From positions 10,375 to 15,834 of the forward strand of contig PLYW01000096.1 in NCBI GenBank assembly GCA_003151875.1: DNA of 5,460 nt. The letters run 5' to 3'. Below, one piece after another: positions 5,144 to 5,460 of the stretch. The position numbers and the translations under genes are program-made. The notes below the pieces were generated by a model that did no database searches, was not told the origin of the DNA, and saw nothing but the letters and a program-made list of their open reading frames with translations. The DNA comes from Acidobacteriaceae bacterium (GTDB lineage: Bacteria; Acidobacteriota; Terriglobia; Terriglobales; Acidobacteriaceae). Each line of letters begins with the position of its first letter. The first letter of the stretch is position 1.

Positions 5144-5460
5144 GTGGAGTTGCTGACCGAGCGAACCGACGAACAGCTGCTTGCGCAAGCGCTGGCCGGA
5201 AACGAAGATGCCTTCACTGCCCTCTACCGCCGGCGGCAGGCTCCCATCTTTCGCTTCGCCTTGCACATGAGCGGCTCGCGGCTGATCGCCGAAGAGGTAA
5301 CCCAGGATGTTTTTATGTTCCTGATCCAGCGGGGCCACGATTTCGATCCGTCCCGCGCCGCGCTGGGAGCTTACCTGTTCGGGGTGGCCCGCAACTACGT
5401 GCGGCGGGCGCTGGAGCGTAATTATTCGGAGACCGGGTTGAGCAGCCCGCTGGATGACGA
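5144..5460 (+). CDS. ECF-type RNA polymerase sigma factor, N-terminal part (runs off window)
   Basis: About 105 residues are visible. They show sigma region 2: the DEQLLAQALAGNEDAFTALYRRR entry helix, a V-T-Q-D-V-F core (residues 52-57) that contacts RNA polymerase, and GAYLFGVARNYVRR (75-88), the region 2.3-2.4 helix that melts and reads the -10. Region 4 lies beyond the edge. Such factors direct polymerase to stress or envelope genes, often held by an anti-sigma factor encoded just downstream, which cannot be seen here. The frame is open far upstream. GTG 5144 is chosen conservatively; CTG 5111, 4 nt after AGGGGA (5101-5106), would begin a natural-looking TETRSGS N-terminus. The sigma region-2 call is secure; the start is not. 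Confidence 0.9.
   Translation, partial: MELLTERTDEQLLAQALAGNEDAFTALYRRRQAPIFRFALHMSGSRLIAEEVTQDVFMFLIQRGHDFDPSRAALGAYLFGVARNYVRRALERNYSETGLSSPLDD

Noticed and set aside
4903..5338. - strand open frames across the sigma-factor start
   Set aside because: The + strand encodes clear sigma region 2; the antisense frames lack any motif or start signals.

Overview
This window has the look of a moderately GC-rich soil- or sediment-type Gram-negative bacterium. I favour Acidobacteriota, because of the style of the transglutaminase, DUF3592 and ECF sigma genes and the mosaic of unrelated short operons. That assignment is inference from protein style, not proof. Most genes are on the + strand; one two-gene toxin-antitoxin operon is on the - strand.

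Layout: (1) 1-96 is a leader with a short tandem heptamer repeat and a possible promoter. (2) 97-914 holds ccmC and a tiny ccmD joined by an ATGA overlap, the heme-handling part of System I cytochrome c maturation. (3) 921-1059 is a 139-bp element bounded by a perfect 18-bp inverted repeat, with smaller hairpins inside. (4) 1082-1597 encodes a DUF3592 two-helix membrane protein that probably starts at TTG just beyond the repeat. (5) 1680-2693 encodes a Tat-exported serine hydrolase of the class A beta-lactamase fold. (6) 2716-3337 on the - strand is a VapBC (PIN/ribbon-helix-helix) operon with a near-consensus sigma-70 promoter placed so that the antitoxin mRNA should be leaderless. (7) 3543-4608 is an exported transglutaminase-like protein broken by one extra T near 3991-3993. 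(8) 4631-4942 encodes a small ABM-fold (antibiotic biosynthesis monooxygenase-like) protein. (9) From about 5144 to the window edge is the N-terminal part of an ECF-type RNA polymerase sigma factor.

The genes do not form one pathway. ccmC and ccmD work together in heme delivery for cytochrome c biogenesis. vapB and vapC are a self-contained addiction or stress module. The transglutaminase and ABM genes are 22 nt apart and may be co-transcribed. I found no convincing undescribed system. The best leads are the single-base frameshift in the transglutaminase, the leaderless-type vapBC promoter with an overlapping pseudo-palindrome, and the structured 139-bp inverted-repeat element.
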